Positions 13,589-21,616 of a DNA stretch of 64,000 nucleotides are shown piece after piece. The stretch comes from Salinirubellus salinus. Its GTDB lineage: Archaea; Halobacteriota; Halobacteria; Halobacteriales; Haloarculaceae. The position numbers and the translations under genes are program-made. Below the pieces are notes generated by a model, which was not told the DNA's origin, made no database searches, and was given only the letters and a program-made list of their open reading frames with translations. The first letter of the stretch is position 1, and each line of letters starts with the position of its first letter. Location of the stretch: positions 496,001 through 560,000 of the forward strand of contig NZ_CP104003.1 in NCBI RefSeq assembly GCF_025231485.1, read 5' to 3'.

Positions 13589-14005
13589 CTACTCGGTGAC
13601 GACGACGGTCCCGACCATCCCGGCGCGCTCGTGTGGGATACAGAAGTAGGGGTGTTCACCGGGCGTCTCGAACGTGTACGACCAGGACTCACCGGGCGGG
13701 ACGTTCCCCCACGGGTCGGCGCTGGCGAACGCACTCCGGGCGGCCTGCTCGCTCTCGAAGCCACCCGAGGCCCAGTAGGTCGCTCGCTCGGGGAGCGCCT
13801 CCTCGTAGGCGGTGATGGAGTGCCCGCGCGACCCGTTGTTCACCCACGTCAGGGTGTCGCCGACGGCGACCTCGACGCGCTGTGGGATGTACGCGTTCTT
13901 CGCCATCTCGACGTCGCCCTGGGTGCCGCCCCCGGCGAGCGAGCACCCGGCCAGGGAGGCCAGTGCGCCCGTCCCGATCGCCGCGAGGAACGCCCGTCGT
14001 TGCAT
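13589..14005 (-). CDS. Halocyanin-type blue copper lipoprotein
   Basis: 138 residues. A twin-arginine-type start (MQRRAFLAAIGTG) ends in a lipobox LAGC with C21 for lipid attachment, so the protein should be exported folded and tethered outside the membrane. The cupredoxin domain (about 31-138) has the four type-1 copper ligands H62, C122, H125 and M130 (FCIPHERAGM). Halocyanins carry electrons between the quinol-oxidising complex and the terminal oxidase in haloarchaea. It is closely similar to the halocyanin at 50533-51156, including the SITAYE and ASGGF segments, but lacks the C-terminal membrane helix. It is monocistronic. Confidence 0.9.
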   Translation of the reverse strand: MQRRAFLAAIGTGALASLAGCSLAGGGTQGDVEMAKNAYIPQRVEVAVGDTLTWVNNGSRGHSITAYEEALPERATYWASGGFESEQAARSAFASADPWGNVPPGESWSYTFETPGEHPYFCIPHERAGMVGTVVVTE

Positions 14006-14116
14006 GGTCGGGCGTAGGGGTCGACCGGGTATAGGCGGCGTGGTTCGAGTGTCGAACCCCGTAGAACCGGCACCCGAAACGAACGTACTAAGAAACGGCC
14101 TGCCGACGGGACGGCC

Positions 14117-14845
14117 ATGCGTGTCAGTCCACGGTTTGTCGGCCGCCTCGGGGTGGCCGACGCGATAACCGTGGCGAACGCCGCGCTCGGGTTCGTGGCG
14201 GCGGCCGTCGCCACCGTGCACCCGACGATCGCGGCTCGCCTCATCCTGTTGGCCGCCATCGCCGACGGTCTCGACGGCGTCGTCGCCCGCAAGCGCGGGG
14301 GGACCCCCGCCGGCGAGTACCTCGACTCGCTCGCGGACGTGGCCTCGTTCGCCGTCGCGCCCGCCGTGTTCGTCTTCGCGCTCGCTCGCGGGGAGTTCGT
14401 CGCGGGCGGTGCCCTCGCCGACGCCTCCGTCCTCCTCGCGCTCGCGGTGCCCGCGGCGTTCGTCGCGATGGCCGTCGTCCGACTCGGCCTCTACACCGCG
14501 TACGACCTCGGCGATTCGTACACGGAGGGCGTCCAGACGACGCTCGCGGCGACGCTGCTCGCGACCCTCCACCTCGCCGACGTCGCGGGGCTCGTCGGCG
14601 TGAGCGAGGGCGTGCTCCTCCTCGCGGTGGCCGGCCTCTCGGTCTACCTGATGGTCGCGCCGATCACCTACCCGGAGCTGTTCGCGCGCGACGCGCTCCT
14701 CCTCGGGGGGTTACAGGCGCTCGCACTGCTGTTCCCGGCGTTCGCGGGGCGGGTGTTCCCGCGTGCCCTCCTCCTGTTCGCGCTGGCGTACCTCGTGCTC
14801 GCGCCCCGGTTCTACTGGCGCTCCACGGGGTCTGCGGACCCGTAA
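14117..14845 (+). CDS. pssA: Archaetidylserine synthase (CDP-alcohol phosphatidyltransferase)
   Basis: 242 residues, multi-span. The CDP-alcohol phosphatidyltransferase signature D-G-x2-A-R-x8-G-x3-D-x3-D lies at residues 53-76 (DGLDGVVARKR...GEYLDSLAD). It transfers a CDP-activated archaeol to serine at the cytoplasmic membrane, the first step towards archaetidylethanolamine. In haloarchaea a PssA of this size is also needed, with PssD, for lipid anchoring of ArtA-processed surface proteins. There are about seven further hydrophobic helices. Substrate choice (serine rather than inositol or glycerol) is inferred from length and overall resemblance. It stands alone between unrelated genes. Confidence 0.82.
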   Translation: MRVSPRFVGRLGVADAITVANAALGFVAAAVATVHPTIAARLILLAAIADGLDGVVARKRGGTPAGEYLDSLADVASFAVAPAVFVFALARGEFVAGGALADASVLLALAVPAAFVAMAVVRLGLYTAYDLGDSYTEGVQTTLAATLLATLHLADVAGLVGVSEGVLLLAVAGLSVYLMVAPITYPELFARDALLLGGLQALALLFPAFAGRVFPRALLLFALAYLVLAPRFYWRSTGSADP

Positions 14846-14968
14846 TCCTCGCGGCTCGCGTGTCGGTCGCTCGCGCACCCTGCCGCTCGCCTAGTGCGAG
14901 GCCTCCCGCTGGTCGACCTCGCGGCTGAGACCGCAATCCCTTTGCCCCGACCTGCCGCACTCGGGGAC

Positions 14969-16291
14969 ATGAGCAACGGGGACGACGAGGACGCTCCCGA
15001 CGATGCCGACGCGCCGGACGAGTCCACCGACGAGGTGGCCGTCGACGTCGACCGGGAGGAACTGGACGAGCGACTCGACGCCGCGAGCGAGGCCATCGAG
15101 GCCGCCGAGACCGAGGCAGACCTCGACGAGGTCGAGTCGGACATCGACGCCATCGCGGCCGACCTCGAAGCGGCCAGCCTCCCCGAACCGGAGGACGAGG
15201 ACGAGGAGGACCCGACCGAGGCCGTCGAGGCCCGACTCGAGGCGGTCCGCGAGGAACTCGAGGAAGCGCGCGGTCCCTACGCAGAGGACGTGGTCGCGGA
15301 CATCGAGTCCGCGCAGGAGACCATCGAGAGCGGCGAGTGGACCGAGCAGGGCGAGGACGAGGTCGCCGAGGCCGTCGACGCGTTCCTCGAGTCGGTCGCA
15401 GAGCCGCTCGACGCCGAGTACGACGTGGGTGCCGGGCTCGACGAGCACGTCGAGGTCCTGGGCGTGGTCGCGGAGGACGTCTCCGAAGCCGGGCTCGACG
15501 CCGACGAGGACGCCGACACCATCGCCGACCTCCTCGACGCGACGGACGCCCTCGAGACCGGCCTCGACGAGGCACAGGAGTGGGAGGACCTCACGGTGGT
15601 CCAGCAGATGCGCGCGAACGGGTTCTACGACCGGCTGAACTCGCGCAACCGGAAGGACTACCCGCCGGAGCTGTCGGTCGTCCGCATCGCCGAGAAGGAG
15701 AACGACCCCGAGCGGGTCCTGATGGCGATGGACCGCTTGACGTCGAAGTTCATGCAGGAGAACTGTCTCGAGGCGCTCAAGCGGATGGGCTCCCCGGAGG
15801 CCTACGACGACCTGATGGCGAAGGTCCAGAAGCGTGACTTCGACGCCATCGAGGCCATCGGCAAGATCGGGCCGGAGGCCGACGAGGCGACCGAGACGCT
15901 CCACGACTACATCGACGGGGAGGCGAACCCGCCGCTCCAGAAGGTCGTCCTCCGCGCGCTCGGCGAACTCGGGAACGAGGAGTCCACACAGCCGGTCGCC
16001 GACCGCCTCGTCGCGGAGGACCCGGAGGTCCGGTCGCAGGCAGCCCGTGCGCTCGGTCGCATCGGAGACACGCGCGCCATCGACCCGCTCGCCGACGTGC
16101 TGGCCGACGACGAGAACGACTCGGTCCGCGCGGCCGCGGCGTGGGGGCTGAACGCCATCGGTACCGAACGCGCCCTCGAGGCGGCCGCCGAGTACGCCGA
16201 CGACCGCTCGTACATCGTCCAGACCGAGGCCGAGGCCGCCCACGAGGCGCTCGGCGACGACGGCGAGCCGGAACCCGAAGCCGCGGCCTGA
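14969..16291 (+). CDS. HEAT-repeat protein with acidic helical N-terminal domain
   Basis: 440 residues from the ATG at 14969; the longer in-frame start is rejected because it adds non-acidic residues before a typical MSNGDDED beginning. The first half is a very acidic helical region (long Glu/Asp/Ala stretches up to about residue 205, probably coiled). The second half (about 230-430) contains five to six HEAT/PBS-lyase-like repeats with the patterns ALKRMGSPEAYDDL, ALGELGNEE, ALGRIGDTRAIDPLADVL and GLNAIGTERAL. These superhelices bind other proteins. No catalytic residues are seen. It is common in haloarchaea without known function. Confidence 0.82.
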   Translation: MSNGDDEDAPDDADAPDESTDEVAVDVDREELDERLDAASEAIEAAETEADLDEVESDIDAIAADLEAASLPEPEDEDEEDPTEAVEARLEAVREELEEARGPYAEDVVADIESAQETIESGEWTEQGEDEVAEAVDAFLESVAEPLDAEYDVGAGLDEHVEVLGVVAEDVSEAGLDADEDADTIADLLDATDALETGLDEAQEWEDLTVVQQMRANGFYDRLNSRNRKDYPPELSVVRIAEKENDPERVLMAMDRLTSKFMQENCLEALKRMGSPEAYDDLMAKVQKRDFDAIEAIGKIGPEADEATETLHDYIDGEANPPLQKVVLRALGELGNEESTQPVADRLVAEDPEVRSQAARALGRIGDTRAIDPLADVLADDENDSVRAAAAWGLNAIGTERALEAAAEYADDRSYIVQTEAEAAHEALGDDGEPEPEAAA

Positions 16292-16360
16292 AACGGCACG
16301 GCCGAGTCCGACTGACCCCCCGGCCGAACCTTCTTGTCGGATAGCGGGACCAGACGTCCC

Positions 16361-18001
16361 GTGTCGTCTCCCACGCCGACGCCCGTCGTAGCGCTCGCGT
16401 TCGCCGGACTCCTCGCTCTCGGAGCCGTGGCACCGGCCGTCGCTCTCGGACCGACCGAGCGGATCGACGACGGGCCGCGCATCACGGCTGCCTACCCCGA
16501 CCCACTCGCCGATGCCGACGTCGGCGAGTTCGTCGTCGTCAGTCACGCGCGCAACACCACCCTCTCCGACGGCGAGGGGTCGGTTCGCGTCCCCGCCGAC
16601 GGCACGGTCGCCCTCTCGGCCGCGCCGAACCGGACGCGGAACCTGACCGACCACCGGGTCGTGGGCGTGGACCTGCCGAGTCTCGCGAACGGTGGCGAGG
16701 TGCTGACGCTCACGCGCGACGGCGAGCGCCTCGCCCGCGTCGAGTACGACACCGCGAGGGAGGGGTCGGTCCGTCGCTGGCGGTACGACGGGGACGGTCG
16801 GGACGGGTGGGTGCCGCTCGGACGGACGGACCGCCCGGTCGTCGACACCGAGGGCGGGTCGGCGACGGCGTTCGTCCTCCCCGACGCACCTGGCCCGCCC
16901 GTCGAGACGCTGCGACGGGCCGACGAGCGCGTCCTGCTCGCCGGGTACACGTTCGCCTCCGAGCGGGCGACGCGGGCGCTCCTCGAGGCCCACCGTCGTG
17001 GTGTGGCCGTCCGCGTCCTGCTCGACGGGGGGCCGGTCGGCGGCATCTCGCGGCGGTCGGCCCGACTGCTGGACCGGTTGGCCGCCGCGGGCGTGGAGGT
17101 GCGGGTCCTCGCGGGACGGGCAACGCGCTACCGGTTCCACCACGCCAAGTACGCCGTGGTGGACGACCGCGCGCTCGTCCTGACCGAGAACTGGAAGCCC
17201 GCCGGGACCGGCGGGAACGGGTCTCGCGGCTGGGGGGTCCGACTGCGTGACCCCGAGGCGGCGGCCGCGCTGGCGGCGACGTTCCGGGCGGACGCCGGGT
17301 GGCGCGCGGCGGTGCCGTGGCACGAGTTCCGCGCGGGCCGGTACTTCGACCACCGTCCGCCGGCCAACGGTACGTTCCCGTCTCGTGTCGCCCCCACGAC
17401 GGTCTCGGTGTCGGGGGCGAGCGTCCTCGTCGCACCGGAGAACGCCGGCGACGCCGTCGTCTCCCGACTCGACGCGGCCGAGGAGTCGGTCCGGGTCCTG
17501 CAGGTGTCGGTCGACGGTCCCGACCAGCGATTCCTCCGGGCGGCGGTTCGGGCCGCAGGGCGCGGCGTCGAGGTTCGGCTCCTGCTCTCGGGAGCCTGGT
17601 ACGTGCGCGAGGAGAACCGTGCGCTGGCCGACCGGCTGAACACGCGCGCCGACCGGGAGGACCTGCCGCTCACGGTGCGACTGGCACGCCCCGCCGGCCG
17701 GTTCGAGAAGGTCCACGCGAAGGGCGCCGTCGTCGACGACACGGTCCTGCTCGGGTCGCTGAACTGGAACCCGACGTCGGCCCGCGAGAACCGCGAGGTG
17801 GTCGTCGCGCTGGAGAGTGCGGGGGCCGCCCGCTACTTCGCTGGGGTGTTCGACGAGGACTGGGCCGCGGCGGGAGCCCCCCGCGACACGGGACCGGCAC
17901 AACGGTTCCCGGTCGGACTGCTGGGTGCCGTCGCCGTCGGGGCGCTCGTGGCGCTCCTCGTGGCGAGTCGGCTGGAGTTCGGCGGTGGGCGGGGGTTCTG
18001 A
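16361..18001 (+). CDS. Secreted membrane-anchored phospholipase-D-family protein with lamin-tail domain
   Basis: 546 residues from GTG 16361, which puts a signal peptide (about 8-28) at the start; a TTG nine codons upstream is less likely. Residues 40-130 look like a lamin-tail beta sandwich (GEFVVV...NGGEVLTL). Two phospholipase D motifs follow: H261-x-K263-x4-D268 and H452-x-K454-x4-D459, both intact with the trailing ENW/LNW asparagine. A C-terminal helix (517-536) anchors it outside the cell. The family includes phospholipases, nucleases and cardiolipin synthases; lamin-tail fusions are typical of secreted nucleases, so extracellular DNA or lipid cleavage are both possible. Confidence 0.83.
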   Translation: MSSPTPTPVVALAFAGLLALGAVAPAVALGPTERIDDGPRITAAYPDPLADADVGEFVVVSHARNTTLSDGEGSVRVPADGTVALSAAPNRTRNLTDHRVVGVDLPSLANGGEVLTLTRDGERLARVEYDTAREGSVRRWRYDGDGRDGWVPLGRTDRPVVDTEGGSATAFVLPDAPGPPVETLRRADERVLLAGYTFASERATRALLEAHRRGVAVRVLLDGGPVGGISRRSARLLDRLAAAGVEVRVLAGRATRYRFHHAKYAVVDDRALVLTENWKPAGTGGNGSRGWGVRLRDPEAAAALAATFRADAGWRAAVPWHEFRAGRYFDHRPPANGTFPSRVAPTTVSVSGASVLVAPENAGDAVVSRLDAAEESVRVLQVSVDGPDQRFLRAAVRAAGRGVEVRLLLSGAWYVREENRALADRLNTRADREDLPLTVRLARPAGRFEKVHAKGAVVDDTVLLGSLNWNPTSARENREVVVALESAGAARYFAGVFDEDWAAAGAPRDTGPAQRFPVGLLGAVAVGALVALLVASRLEFGGGRGF

Positions 18002-18007
18002 ACCGGG

Positions 18008-18475
18008 CTACGGACAGCGCGTCTCGCAGATGCGGTCGACGATACGACCCGTCGAGAGGAGTTCGTCGTCGCGGACGGTCTCGCGCGGTGAGGCGCGCCG
18101 GACGTCACACTCCAGTCCGCGGGCCGCGAGCGCGCCGGCCACGTCCTCCTCGTCGTGGTACTGGTCGTGTCCGAGGACGATACAGTCGGGGTCGATGCGT
18201 TCGATGGGGACGAAGAAGTCCTCGAGGTGGCCGAGGTGGGCCTCGTCGACGGGGTCCAGTGCCGCGACCATCTCCCGGCGCTGTTCGTCCGAGAGCACGG
18301 GTGGCTCCTTGTGGGTCACGTTGGCCGCGCGTGCGAGGATGACGTGGAGTTCCTCGCCCATCGACTTGGCCTCGTGGAGGTAGTGGACGTGGCCGGGGTG
18401 GAGGATGTCGAAGGTGCCCTGGGCGACGACCCGACCGTAGGCCGGCCCGCCGTCACGGTCCTCGTCCCCGCTCAT
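18008..18475 (-). CDS. ribL: FAD synthase, archaeal RibL type
   Basis: 155 residues, one nucleotidyltransferase domain. The [13 protein letters not shown] stretch (residues 21-33) carries the HxGH nucleotide-binding motif, and ISTG...-type STGRIVDRI near the C-terminus matches the second ATP site. RibL adenylates FMN to FAD in archaea using CTP/ATP-type chemistry, and is unrelated to bacterial RibF. Start ATG 18475 overlaps the stop of the upstream JAMM protease gene by 4 bases, and a cytidylyltransferase-JAMM pair is a recurring arrangement in haloarchaea. Cysteines near the C-terminus (CDV, CETRC) fit the redox-sensitive archaeal enzyme. Confidence 0.9.
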   Translation of the reverse strand: MSGDEDRDGGPAYGRVVAQGTFDILHPGHVHYLHEAKSMGEELHVILARAANVTHKEPPVLSDEQRREMVAALDPVDEAHLGHLEDFFVPIERIDPDCIVLGHDQYHDEEDVAGALAARGLECDVRRASPRETVRDDELLSTGRIVDRICETRCP

Positions 18476-18963
18476 CGTCTCTCCTCGTCCAGTTCCGCGT
18501 CGATGTCCGCCTGCGAGAAGTCGAAGAACGCCTCGTCGCGCACGTCCACGTCGAGGACGGGCAGGTCGACCGGTTCGCCGTCGCGGTCGAACGCCTGCCA
18601 CGAGTCGCGGGTGTAGGGGTAGCCGACGATGATGTGGACCTGTCCCTTGCCGAAGGTCATCAGGTCGGCGTCGCTCGGGCGGAGGACGCCGTTCGGGTGC
18701 GAGTGGACGGAGCCGGCGGCGCGCACGTCGTTGGGGATCATGTTGGTGTCGACGGTCGCACTGACGGGGTTGGACTCCGTCCCGGGGATGACGAGGACGT
18801 CGGTGAGGACGGTACCGTCCCGGTCGAGACCGAGTTTGCGGGCGTCCTCGCCACGGAGGAAGCCCATGTACTCGTCGGGGTGGGCGTCCTCGCTCGCCTC
18901 GATGGCGAACTCGAGGGCGTCGGCGGCGATACCGATGACACCCGACGACCGGAACAGGCGCAT
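18472..18963 (-). CDS. JAMM/MPN+ metalloprotease
   Basis: 163 residues from ATG 18963. The zinc-protease signature is complete: E31, then H87-x-H89-P90-x6-S97-x2-D100 (VHSHP...PSDAD). Archaeal JAMM proteases of this kind cleave isopeptide bonds to ubiquitin-like SAMP modifiers, or SAMP C-terminal extensions. Two paralogues are known in Haloferax; this one sits beside ribL as the second paralogue does there, though desampylase activity was shown mainly for the other. The N-terminal helix and the acidic C-terminal tail ([11 protein letters not shown]) are typical. Overlap with ribL suggests a two-gene operon. Confidence 0.86.
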   Translation of the reverse strand: MRLFRSSGVIGIAADALEFAIEASEDAHPDEYMGFLRGEDARKLGLDRDGTVLTDVLVIPGTESNPVSATVDTNMIPNDVRAAGSVHSHPNGVLRPSDADLMTFGKGQVHIIVGYPYTRDSWQAFDRDGEPVDLPVLDVDVRDEAFFDFSQADIDAELDEERR

Positions 18964-19181
18964 ATCTGAAGGTCGGCCGGCCGCCAACTAAGCGTTCCGT
19001 TCGGTCGCTAGTGGTGGCTCGTGGACCCTCACTCGCTTCGGCTGCCGAGGCACAGACGTGCTCGCGGGTCGCTGCGCTCCCCGCTCGCCGGTCCGAGGAA
19101 TCTCACTCGCCTCGCTCGTTCGGTTCCTCGTCCTCGCTCCGAGTGACAACGCTTAAACTCGGAGATGCCCGCTATCGGGTA
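18964..19181. other. Intergenic region with short repeats before the S1-DHH gene
   Basis: 218 bases between divergent genes. It holds two copies of CTCACTCGC (near 19029 and 19102), a 7-base inverted repeat CGAGGAA/TTCCTCG (19094-19100 and 19124-19130) and a TTAAAC element near 19153 that could be the TATA box of the gene at 19182. I see no credible gene. Confidence 0.4.
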
Positions 19182-21095
19182 ATGACGCACTCTTCCGACG
19201 CCGGCGGCGCCGGCGAGACGGTCCCTGACCGGGGGACCACTGTCTACGACCTCGCTCCCGGTTGCACCTTGGAGGACGTGTCGGCCGGAAATCACTACCA
19301 CGCGACCGTCAACGGTGTCGTCGAGTACGGTGTCTTCGTCGACCTCTCGGCGAGCCTCTCCGGGCTCGTCCACGTCTCGGAACTCGACGGGACCTACGAC
19401 GTCGGCGACGAACTAATCGTGGAACTGCTCGAGGTCCGCGAGAACGGCGACCTCTCGTTCGCCGAACGGGACCTGGACGACTACGTGACCGAGTCCGTGG
19501 ACGCCGGCGGCGACGTCGACGTGGCCGACCTCCGGGACTCCGTGGGACGGACCGTCACCATCGAGGGCCGTGTCGTGCAGGTCAAGCAGACCGGCGGACC
19601 GACCATCTTCCACGTCGCCGACGGCACCGGTATCGTCCCGGGCGCGGCGTTCGAGGAGGCCGGCGTCCGTGCGCACCCCGAGGTCGGCCGCGAGGACGTC
19701 GTCCGCGTCGTGGGCGAGGTCGAGACCCGCGACGGCGCACTCCAGCTGGAGGTCGAGTCCCTCTCGCGCCTCCGTGGTGAGGCCGAGGCCGAGGTGACCG
19801 ACCGACTGGAGGCCCGGCTGGAAGAGCGGGCCGAACCCGCCGAGGTCGACCCGCTCGTGGAGTGGGAGGCGTTCGAGAAACTCCGCCCCGGGCTGGAGGC
19901 CATCGCCAGCCGGCTCCGCCGTGCGGTGCTCGGCGGCCGCCCCATCCGGATGCGACACCACGCGGACGGCGACGGGATGTGCGCCTCCATCCCGCTGCAG
20001 GCGGCACTCGAGAACTTCGTCGCCTCGGTCCACGAGGACCCCGACGCGCCGCGACACCTGCTGAAGCGGCTCCCCTCGAAGGCGCCGTTCTACGAGATGG
20101 AGGACGTGACGCGCGACCTGAACTTCGCGCTGGAGGACGAGGAGCGCCACGGCCAGCGCCTCCCGCTCCTCCTGATGCTCGACAACGGCTCGACGGAGGA
20201 GGACACGCCGGCGTACCGCGCGGTCAAGCAGTACGACATCCCGGTCCTCGTCGTCGACCACCACCACCCCGACCCGGACGCGGTGGCGCCGCTCGTCGAG
20301 GAGCACGTCAACCCCTACCTCCACGACGAGGACTACCGCATCACGACGGGGATGATGTGTGTCGAACTCGCGCGGCTCATCGACCCCGACCTGACCGAGG
20401 ACCTGCGGCACATCCCGGCCGTCGCGGGCCTCTCGGACCGCTCGCGCGCCGAGACGATGGACGAGTTCCTCGCGCTGGCCGACGAGGCCGGCTACTCCGA
20501 GGACGACCTCGAACGGGTCGGCGAGGCGCTCGACTACGCCGCACACTTCCTCCGGTACAACGACGGCCGCTCGTTCATCAACGACGTGCTGAACGTGGCG
20601 TGCGACGACGAGGAGCGCCACCGCGAACTCGTCGAGTTCCTCTCCTCGCGTGCCGAGCGCGACGTACAGCGACAACTCGGCGACGCGATGCCCCACGTCG
20701 AACACGAGGACCTGCCCAACGGCGCGCACCTCTACCGCCTCGACGTGGACGAGCACGCCCACCGGTTCACCTACCCGGCGCCCGGTAAGACGACCGGTCG
20801 GATCCACGACGAGAAGGTGCTGGAGACGGGGGACCCGGTCATCACCATCGGCTACGGGCCGGACTTCGCGGTGCTCCGTTCCGACGGCGTCCGCCTCGAC
20901 ATCCCGCAGATGGTGACGGAACTCTCCGAGGAACTGCCCGGCGCCGGCGTCTCTGGTGGGGGGCACCTCGTCGTCGGCTCCATCAAGTTCGTCTCCGGCA
21001 CCCGCGAGACGGTGCTGGACGCGCTGGTGGAGAAGATGGGCGAGGCGGAACTCGACGAGGAGCTCCGTTCGACGCTCGTCCGGGACGACGACTGA
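19182..21095 (+). CDS. S1-OB-DHH family phosphoesterase (RecJ-like nuclease)
   Basis: 637 residues from ATG 19182 (upstream in-frame codons lie in repetitive noncoding DNA). Domains: S1 RNA-binding fold at about 34-97 (NGVVEYGVFVDLS...GLVHVSEL), a second OB fold at about 123-195, and a DHH phosphoesterase core with RHHADGDG (258-265), DNGST (334-338) and VDHHHPDPD (358-366), then a DHHA1-like end with SGGGHLVVG. All manganese ligands appear present, in contrast to the degenerate gene at 11452. Haloarchaeal proteins of this architecture are annotated RecJ4-like single-strand nucleases. A role in RNA or DNA end processing is probable; the substrate cannot be read from sequence. Confidence 0.85.
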   Translation: MTHSSDAGGAGETVPDRGTTVYDLAPGCTLEDVSAGNHYHATVNGVVEYGVFVDLSASLSGLVHVSELDGTYDVGDELIVELLEVRENGDLSFAERDLDDYVTESVDAGGDVDVADLRDSVGRTVTIEGRVVQVKQTGGPTIFHVADGTGIVPGAAFEEAGVRAHPEVGREDVVRVVGEVETRDGALQLEVESLSRLRGEAEAEVTDRLEARLEERAEPAEVDPLVEWEAFEKLRPGLEAIASRLRRAVLGGRPIRMRHHADGDGMCASIPLQAALENFVASVHEDPDAPRHLLKRLPSKAPFYEMEDVTRDLNFALEDEERHGQRLPLLLMLDNGSTEEDTPAYRAVKQYDIPVLVVDHHHPDPDAVAPLVEEHVNPYLHDEDYRITTGMMCVELARLIDPDLTEDLRHIPAVAGLSDRSRAETMDEFLALADEAGYSEDDLERVGEALDYAAHFLRYNDGRSFINDVLNVACDDEERHRELVEFLSSRAERDVQRQLGDAMPHVEHEDLPNGAHLYRLDVDEHAHRFTYPAPGKTTGRIHDEKVLETGDPVITIGYGPDFAVLRSDGVRLDIPQMVTELSEELPGAGVSGGGHLVVGSIKFVSGTRETVLDALVEKMGEAELDEELRSTLVRDDD

Positions 21096-21187
21096 ACGGC
21101 GCCTTCGTGTTGGTTTTCTAACTGGATTCTCGTCCGGCTTTACGATTCAGGCTAGCCGTTTAGCCGGGAGGAGCCCGAGGAGGCCTC

Positions 21188-21574
21188 ATGGTCGAGCACA
21201 ACGAGAGCGGCCGCCCCGCCGAGGCGAGTGCCGACGTCCACGCCCTGCGCTGTGGCCGGGCGGTGATGGAACTGTCGCTCGACGCGGTGTTCACCGTCCT
21301 CGCCACTCGACGCCGACGGGTCCTCCTCCGAGTGCTGGCCGACGCCGACGCCTGCAGTATCGACGACCTCGTCGAGTGGGTGACGACCCGCGAGCGACAG
21401 CTCGGTGACGGCGACCCCGACCGCGAGGTGGTGCGCGCCGAACTCGAGCGGGTGCACCTCCCGATGCTCGCGGACCACCGCATCGTCGACTACGACGAGC
21501 GCGGGGGCGACGTCCGGTACTACGGCCACCCGGTGGTGGAGGAGTACCTCCAGCACGCGGCGGGCTTCGAGTGA
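21188..21574 (+). CDS. DUF7344-like winged-helix protein
   Basis: 128 residues with a helix-turn-helix region (about 32-100): LDAVFTVLATRRRRVLLRVLA, then SIDDLVEWV, then the recognition-type helix VVRAELERVHLPMLADHRIVDYD and a wing with VRYYGHP. This matches the haloarchaeal HTH family where LSxDxxFxxLxNxRRR is the hallmark. Such proteins are presumed transcription regulators without known targets. An extended N-terminus of about 28 residues is variable. The upstream spacer has a TTTACGATT element. There is no operon partner; the next gene is convergent. Confidence 0.78.
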   Translation: MVEHNESGRPAEASADVHALRCGRAVMELSLDAVFTVLATRRRRVLLRVLADADACSIDDLVEWVTTRERQLGDGDPDREVVRAELERVHLPMLADHRIVDYDERGGDVRYYGHPVVEEYLQHAAGFE

Positions 21575-21616
21575 GAGCTGGGTACGGACCGCGTGGGAGA
21601 GCGCGGGGACCGTCCC

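Noticed and set aside
13589-14005. Reading this gene as an outer-membrane-type cytochrome protein
   Set aside because: There is no CxxCH heme motif. The ligands H62, C122, H125 and M130 fit a type-1 copper site.
14891-17902. A 1003-codon open frame on the minus strand
   Set aside because: It mirrors the HEAT-repeat and phospholipase-D genes, which have clear domains, and has the Arg/Val-biased composition of an antisense shadow.
19011-19181. A 57-codon N-terminal extension of the S1-DHH protein
   Set aside because: The extra codons lie in repeat-containing noncoding DNA, the peptide lacks acidic haloarchaeal character, and the TTAAAC element sits just before ATG 19182.
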